Origin: Elysia chlorotica | Taxonomy: Eukaryota; Mollusca; Gastropoda; Plakobranchidae | NCBI GenBank assembly: GCA_003991915.1 | Contig: RQTK01000980.1 | Location: 1-64,000 of the forward strand | Direction of reading: 5' to 3' | DNA: 64,000 bases | Shown here: positions 35,363 through 64,000 of the stretch, in pieces | Numbering within the stretch: position 1 is the stretch's first letter | Layout of the letters: every line of letters starts with the position of its first letter | Position numbers and translations under genes: made by a program | The notes under the pieces: model-generated | The model's database searches: none | The model's input: only the letters and a program-made list of their open reading frames with translations | Told to the model about the DNA's origin: nothing

Positions 35363-35960
35363 TTATCTCTGACCCTCACTCTCTCCCTTTCTTTCTCTTT
35401 CACCCCATGATTTTATCTTTCCATATCTTTCTCTCATTCTCCGAACTATTTCCTATCTCAATTTCTTTTTTCTTCCTTTGCTTCTTACAGTCCTCTCTCT
35501 TTTATTCCTTTCTTTCTCCATCTCTCATCTTCCATTCCTCTCTCTCTCCCTCTCTCACAGGGACTCAGTTCTCAAAGGGTATTCGGTCCCCAATCATATG
35601 GTCGCATGTTCTATTTTTTATTTTAGTTCCGCAAATTAAATTATGACGCTTAAACAAGAGCGTTGACCAAATTCTGTAGTTATCTAAGACCGTTAGAAGA
35701 TGTGTACACTGCTGTAGAACTAAAAGTGCGGTACCACCGGTAAGCCATCTAGTCGAAACCAAACAAATTTTTCTTTCTCCATTGCCAAATCCCAGGGCTT
35801 TTAGTCTAAAGGCAGGGAGCTCAAAAAGTTTGACATACAGATGTTAACAGCTGAGTGCTCTAAACTGAGAACCATGTTTATTGCACTGACTAGAAAGTAG
35901 GAGTTGACCATCAAGCAAGGTGCCTTCATACAATTCCTCATTAAGGTCGTTTTATCCCCC

Positions 35961-35979
35961 CCTCCCTCTCTCTCTCTCT

Positions 35980-36026
<47 letters not shown>
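35961..36026 (+). repeat. (CT)n microsatellite
   Basis: CT run with one interruption (TTCA). Confidence 0.93.
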
Positions 36027-36027
<1 letters not shown>

Positions 36028-37048
36028 CTTACTCTTTTCCGCAACCTCCCTTTCTCTAGTATATATCATTTCTGCTTTCTTCCCTTACCTTTATCTGTAT
36101 GTGTGTCTGTATATCTCTCCCCTCTCTCATGGGCTTAAGGGTAGAACGCACAGTCTCTAACAAGAGAGATACAGCTGTGATACCCGCATTAAACCGTTGC
36201 TTTTTCGTACTGGTTGAGTCAGTGTCAGTTTTCTGTATCCTGCTCTTAGATACCATTTTATAGAGAAACTAGTACTTTAAACTAAGAGTGTAAGAGAGGA
36301 ACTGTTTTTTTTCCTTCTAAATAATGAATACTTTTCTCTACTAATCAATGCACTGCTAAGACTCTGTGTATCTTTATCTCAATGTATTGATGTTCTAAAA
36401 TAGCGCATAAAGGCCCACAGTTAGAATCTTAAAAAAAATAAAAGAAGGAAAAAAAAACAATAACAAGAAAACAAGAAAGCAACAACTCAGGGAACATATG
36501 TACGTAACAATTAACCACAGATTACTTTTATTTAAGGACTAATCACTCGTTTACTGATTCCTAGGCTCCTTTTCTTCTCCTCCTGTTAGAACCCGCATCC
36601 TCTAAGAATTATCTTTTCTTGTCACCCGAGGGGTGGGTTCTTAGGCGGAGACCCTTGTACTATCATTTGGTGTAATATTTGGAAAGATCGACGTGAGATG
36701 GCGTGCCACTCCTCCCTTTTATGTACTTTCGCTGTGCACTTTGGAAGTATCCTATTCGTCCAACCATTAATGTCGTTCAACTAGATTCCTTATCTTCCTG
36801 TACCCCTGTTACTTCTGCTCTACTATTTTATAATCCATAATAGTTATTATTGCTTAATGTACCATAGTCTTTCAGATGACCAACTAAGATTAATTTACAG
36901 GTTTAACAAACCTATCTACAGCAACCATTTTCTTCTCTCTCCATACTTCTCTATAGAAAAAGTGAATATTTCTTTGACAGAATGTGCTAGGTTCCCCAGT
37001 TGGCTCCTTTATAAAGAAGCATCAACAGGAAAAACAAAATAACCATCG

Positions 37049-37049
37049 C

Positions 37050-37115
<66 letters not shown>

Positions 37116-37182
37116 AACAGAACAAAAAACAAAACAAAAAACAAAAAAAAAACAAAACAAAAAACAAAACAGAACAAAAAAA
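37049..37182 (+). repeat. (CAA)n then A/C-rich tract
   Basis: About 22 CAA units (37049-37116) followed by CAAAA-type sequence to 37182. The polyglutamine frame across it has no other coding signs. Confidence 0.92.
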
Positions 37183-37296
37183 AAGCGGAACGCAATTTGT
37201 TTTTGTTTAACTGATATATAATGCTATCAGAGACTGTGAATTAGTGATATTTTTTACAAGGAGTGTTTGACGTATACATGTATTATGGCTTAAGAT

Positions 37297-37369
37297 AATT
37301 AAGGCGGTTGCGCCCTTCTTAATACTAAAAACAACAACGTAGTCTGAACGTTTCTCAACCGCCTTAATT
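37297..37369. repeat. 14-bp perfect inverted repeat, 45-bp loop
   Basis: AATTAAGGCGGTTG at 37297-37310 and its exact complement CAACCGCCTTAATT at 37356-37369. Could be a tiny fold-back element or a hairpin. Confidence 0.75.
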
Positions 37370-38128
37370 TTGATAAAGGAATAGAATGAGCACGCGTCAC
37401 GCTAACTCGCCGTATCAAAAGCACTGCGAGTTCTTTTTGTGAAAGGTCTCAATAAATTAATAGTCTCAGATGCTACCAAGATCACTATAATATACCCCCA
37501 ACCCCGTTATTTATAGGGGAATCTCTTTGAATAATCCCAAACTATAAAATAGAGGTCAAAATATCTTTTTCAACATATAAAAGCCAATCTGGCTTCATGA
37601 CCAGGTAATCTCCTTTCCACGTTTATATCATACTACACAAAACGAACACACACACAACAACAGCAACAAACAACTATTTAATAAATAGATTTTGTGTTTC
37701 ATTATTTGTTTATAATTATGAACTCTGCTGGCAAAGCAGACCTTACTTGCTTTGGTTGTAAGCCAACCTAACCAAGTGGGGTTGTTTACATCTTGAGCGA
37801 GTAAAAACACAAAACTACTGATCAGCCTAAATGTACGTGGAACTGAAACGAAATTTATTCATCTGTGCTTCCGGCTTGTGTGATACATGTATTCGTTGTA
37901 TGGCCTACGCTGTCTTCAGTCGTCGTTACACTCAATAGCTTACACTGTCTCTGTGGCCTATTCTCTCACGGTTAGTTTAATGTTACCTTCGTTGTCCCTG
38001 AATTTTTTTTGTATTATATTTCTAATGAGGATGTGATCGCCAGATGCACCATCTATTATTGATAGTTGAAAATTAAGTAAAAATTTAGAACAATTGGATA
38101 AAAATTGATTCTAGAAATCTCTAATTTA

Positions 38129-38636
38129 GACTAGATCTAGATCTAGATCTAGACACTATAATGTGATAGCCTTGGACTGTGTGGTCTACTTGTAAATTAT
38201 GCTCTTTTCACTCATTTAGCAGGCCTTACAAAACCTGAGCTGGAATAGAGCCTATTAATTAGGTAGAGTACTAGATCTATCTAGATTTAGGAATAAGGTG
38301 CTTATTCGCAATCGAATCGAACATTATTATTAATAACTTTTTTTTTCTGCTGTAGAATCTAGGCCTAATAGATGCAGTTTATAAATTGTGCTGAAGAATT
38401 TAAAATTTATTTATAAAGTCTTTCTAACCCTAGAATCTAATTTAGATACAGATCTAGGATTTTATAGATCTAGATCTAGGCCTATTTATCAATTGTTTTG
38501 ATTTCGTTTAAATTAAAAGTTTGATGTTTTGAGACAGTGAGACCAGGACAGAAAGAAGTTGCAATTATTTTACACACCATGCCTAGATATAAAGGTTGTG
38601 GATTTTTAAATTTAGAACTAGATCTAGAGATCTAGA
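38129..38636. repeat. TCTAGATC motif clusters upstream of STIM
   Basis: Tandem CTAGAT units at 38131-38153, with shorter clusters near 38446-38480 and 38618-38636, within 620 bases upstream of the STIM start codon. A similar cluster is at 32978-33012 in SRA1 intron 1. Confidence 0.8.
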
Positions 38637-38748
38637 TTTAAATTCGGATTTTTTGTGTTCAGAAGAGACTTTTAATGCAATTTTTTAAGGAATCCAAATG
38701 TGTGGAATGTTTTAGCTTTTCCTTGAAATCCAAGCTACCAATTTTGGT

Positions 38749-58875
<20,127 letters not shown>

Positions 58876-58905
58876 GTGAGAGGGGGGAGGTGGGGTGAAC
58901 AGGTT

Positions 58906-60927
<2,022 letters not shown>

Positions 60928-62818
60928 CTGGTCCCACGCATACATCAGAAAGTATGGTTAGACATAAGAAATGCAAGTTATTCACTTGAGAGAGATAGTG
61001 AAAAAAATAGGGTCGACACTTCTATCAAAATTGAATGATGTCTGGTCTCTGTCGCTTGTTTTTGTTTACCACAATCATAACCCATAAACAATTCACATTC
61101 ATGGTTGAACATGATGTAATTTAAACACTGCATGTGGCATGCGATTAGCAGCACTCGTATTTCAACTGAAGAGATAGGTAGATCACAGTAATCTGGGTCA
61201 GCATTGTAAGTCTCGTCGCAAATTAAAGAACAGGGCTTGCAAGTAACATTTTAAAATTGTTCAACGCCTATTATTCAGATCTGCACATATTAATATAAAT
61301 CATATTATACAAAAACAATCGCTGATAATGTTTCCTTGTTCACATTTCGTGACTGTGAACCACGCATCGCGTTTTCTTTTTTTTTAAAGGTAAGCTTATT
61401 GCCTACACACCATGTCAAAGTGACATGAACCAATTGACTAGAACGCTGAACTTGCAGGTGTGTCGTTTGGCTGCTGTTGCCTGTATAACGGCTTACGCTT
61501 GAACGGCACACGCGCTTATAGTTATAGTCATCAAATATCAATAACGCACGTTCCAATCGAGTGTGAAATTAGCTCGCCCGTGGGATTTTTTCTGCTCTAA
61601 TGATCCCTACAGTCTCATTGTTTCGAGGTTCTGAAATGCCTTTAGTGAACATGAAAGCAGCGGATCCTACTTAGAAAAGGTACAAGCTTTAGACTGTAAA
61701 AACACCACGGGTGCACTTCATTGCTGCTGCAAAATGTCGCCAGTGCGCTAAAAGTCCGAGCTGTTCGTTACGGTTGTTGATTGAGAGTTGGTTACTTTCT
61801 CTTGCTACATCTCAATGATGATGATCACATGATACTACCCATCCCGCTATTTTTGGCATTTATACAATTTAAACTACCACATGTTCATGACTGTATTTGT
61901 TTATATAAAAAGAAAAGAAAAGAAAAAGACAGTAGTTACAGGTTAACTTTACGCATAAAGACTGGTAGTACACTGTATATAATTGTATGCATACAATTAT
62001 TGATACATCGTAGGCCAGATCAAAGGCATTGGCTTACACTATTTAAAAAAAAGGTTTTGCGTCAACACTGCCCAGCTGATGCAGTAAGGTATTCTCTTAA
62101 AAACTCCACGGCGTCTAAGATAACAGCGGATGCGTGGCGGTTCTCTTGACTGCTCTACTCCAAATAAGTCGAGTTTAGGCTGCACGCTTCAGCACCAGTT
62201 GGCACGGTGCGCACAGCCGTTTGAGTAAAATAATATCTAATTAATTATGTAAATACGATTTAATCTAGTCTGTATGTGCTGGATAAGGCCCAACCACAAC
62301 AAGAGTAAAATGAGGGCAATCATAACAAAAACAACGATACAGTTGACAATCCAGATTGACTTGTTTCTCTTTGTTTTCATAACTAGAACCGTAAGGGGTG
62401 GTTCAATATCTTACGCAGTTGGCTAACAGTTAAAGTGAAAAAAAAAAAAAAAAAACAACTCGAAAACAATTTATGTTGCACCAAAAATCGTTTTTGCTTC
62501 AGAAAGAAATATTTTCTCTTCCACCTGGCATGGCCTTTATTAAGGGCTTGCCCTATATTGACGCAAATTCCCACTGCTTCCCGTGAAAGCACAGTTGCAG
62601 CTCTTTCTCTGTGCTGTTCTATGACGTCAGGATTTTCAAAAATACAATATATCGACGAGCTTTCACAGTAACCATCTCTATCATGTCCCTCAAAAGCAGG
62701 CGATGTGCTATTTTCTAAGATGTTATTTTATAGATCGACTTAAAAGAAATTATGTGTCATTAGAATCTTTCTCTAGTCCTCCCTATATCTTTCCGTCTCT
62801 CTTGCCTCTCTACCGTCC

Positions 62819-62822
<4 letters not shown>

Positions 62823-62863
<41 letters not shown>
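62823..62863 (+). repeat. (CT)n microsatellite
   Basis: Pure CT run of about 40 bases. Confidence 0.92.
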
Positions 62864-62865
<2 letters not shown>

Positions 62866-63049
62866 CTCCATTCCTTCAATATACATCTCTTTTTCTTCTT
62901 TCCAGGTTTGTTCATTTTAAATCTCCCAGTCTTCCCTTTGTGTTTGTCTCTGCCCCCCCCCCCCTCTTTCCTCCACCTCCCCCCACACCTCTCCGTTTTT
63001 TTCTTTTTGTCTATCGGCCTATCGTCTGTTTGTCTTTCTGCCTCTGTCC

Positions 63050-63052
<3 letters not shown>

Positions 63053-63084
<32 letters not shown>
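63053..63084 (+). repeat. (CT)n microsatellite
   Basis: CT run passing into CTAT units. Confidence 0.9.
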
Positions 63085-63085
<1 letters not shown>

Positions 63086-64000
63086 ATCTATCTATCTGTT
63101 CTCATTAGAGGGGGGGGGAGAATTCTCCCCCTCTCTCCGAGTTTAACGTCTCCTAGGTTCCCCTGGGGGATCCTATACGGCGTTACTTACCTTCACCCAT
63201 TACAATTGCATTGACATAATCTAGTCGAAATCGCCCATCCTATGAATTCGACCCAAGCACGATCGCGTTCCTTTCCGCTCAGTTTGAGATGTTTTCTAGT
63301 TATTGCTGACTGTTGGACGTTACCAATTACATGTACAAAATCAAGTAGATCACGAAAACTTACTTTTGTTCCACCCCAGCAACCAAATGGGGCTGACGAA
63401 GTTATGCTACCTGGCTCTGAAACCTCTCACTGAATTATTGAAACCACTGATATGCATGTACATTTTTGTTTTGTTTTTTATTAAGGTGAATTAAATTTTT
63501 TTTCCTATCAAGATTGAGATCCATTTTATTCATAATAGTTGGTGAATGTGAGTGGGAGTGCTTTTTTCCATGCCAAGTTAATAGTTTCTTCGTCACTGAG
63601 GCGTATTGCATCACGTTACAAGGTCCAAGCAGATAAGCTTTAAATGAATATTAAACAGCATTTGTATATCTTAGTCTTACTACGCATGGTAGCTCTCTTG
63701 AATGTTTTTGGTATGAGTTGTAATAGACTAATCATAGCTTGAATTAAACTTATTTCTTAATCATATTCCACTGCTATCTCACTTATTATGGTAAATAGAC
63801 TTCATAATGACTTGCTGGACAATACACTTTGATAATTTTTTCAACCCAGTGCCAACGTTATCACTAAGTTGAACTGTATTAAACAATGTGTACATTTACA
63901 CTAAGTACATTGCCAATGAAGTGATTTTAAATTCACCGTTGTACTGTTATGATAAGGCTACGTGCTTTTATAAGGATGATCACAGCCTCACTGCCTTGAC

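Larger units (their letters stand above)
33518..38748. other. Divergent intergenic region between SRA1 and STIM
   Basis: Holds CT and CAA microsatellites, a small inverted repeat near 37.3 kb and AGATCT/TCTAGA clusters. A short string around TCTAAGACYG recurs near 34.84 and 35.68 kb and may be SINE debris. Open stretches 33460-33768 and 34802-35020 show no recognisable domain. Promoters of both genes should lie here; I could not place start sites. Confidence 0.55.
60928..64000. other. STIM intron 3, remainder
   Basis: No STIM SAM-domain exon found. Open stretches (61781-62149, 62703-63146, 63242-63433) lack domains and acceptor/donor support. Pyrimidine-rich between 62.8 and 63.1 kb. Confidence 0.6.

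Noticed and set aside
36984-37214. Polyglutamine frame
   Set aside because: CAA repeat only; surrounding residues are low complexity and no splice sites support it.
63242-63433. Possible STIM exon 4
   Set aside because: No SAM-domain residues and no phase-matched acceptor.

Overview
This window is animal nuclear DNA: AT-rich, intron-rich and full of microsatellites, SINEs and LINE fragments. The encoded proteins match metazoan signalling genes. Base composition, long GA/CT tracts, TCTAGATC-type motifs and tRNA-derived repeats fit a mollusc, perhaps a gastropod; that placement is an impression, not a proof. There are no prokaryotic features, no CRISPR array and no rRNA.

Three real protein-coding genes are present. 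All exon joins below keep the reading frame. (1) 1203-15785, + strand: the last 13 visible coding exons of a MET/RON-family receptor tyrosine kinase, covering part of the IPT ectodomain, the transmembrane helix, the kinase and a tail with a YVNV docking site. Its 5' exons lie left of the window. (2) 33269 down to 28107, - strand: a complete six-exon SRA1 gene (steroid receptor RNA activator protein, 347 codons plus stop). (3) 38749-58875 and beyond, + strand: the first three coding exons of a STIM gene (ER calcium sensor), covering the signal peptide, canonical EF-hand and hidden EF-hand. The SAM, transmembrane and CRAC-activating parts lie beyond the right edge.

Layout: the MET-like gene and SRA1 converge on a repeat-rich 12 kb intergenic region (15.8-28.1 kb). 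SRA1 and STIM are divergent, with about 5.5 kb between their start codons. STIM intron 2 (42.1-58.8 kb) and the visible part of intron 3 hold most of the simple repeats, SINEs and tandem duplications.

Mobile elements: a deleted mariner with clear terminal inverted repeats (3.1-3.7 kb), fragments of RNase H-type LINEs (about 2.0-2.7, 6.25-6.8 and 55.1-56.5 kb), a 5'-truncated RTE-like LINE with an open reverse-transcriptase frame (22.65-23.87 kb), several tRNA-derived SINEs, and an unclassified ~1.5 kb repeat family with an internal tRNA-like promoter. Two inverted copies of that family bracket SRA1 exons 2-6. The RTE insertion lies inside one copy and is flanked by a 69-bp perfect direct repeat. 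A different 69-bp piece of the other copy is duplicated exactly just upstream of the SRA1 start codon. I found no convincing new protein system; the most unusual signals are these repeat structures and the details of the three genes.
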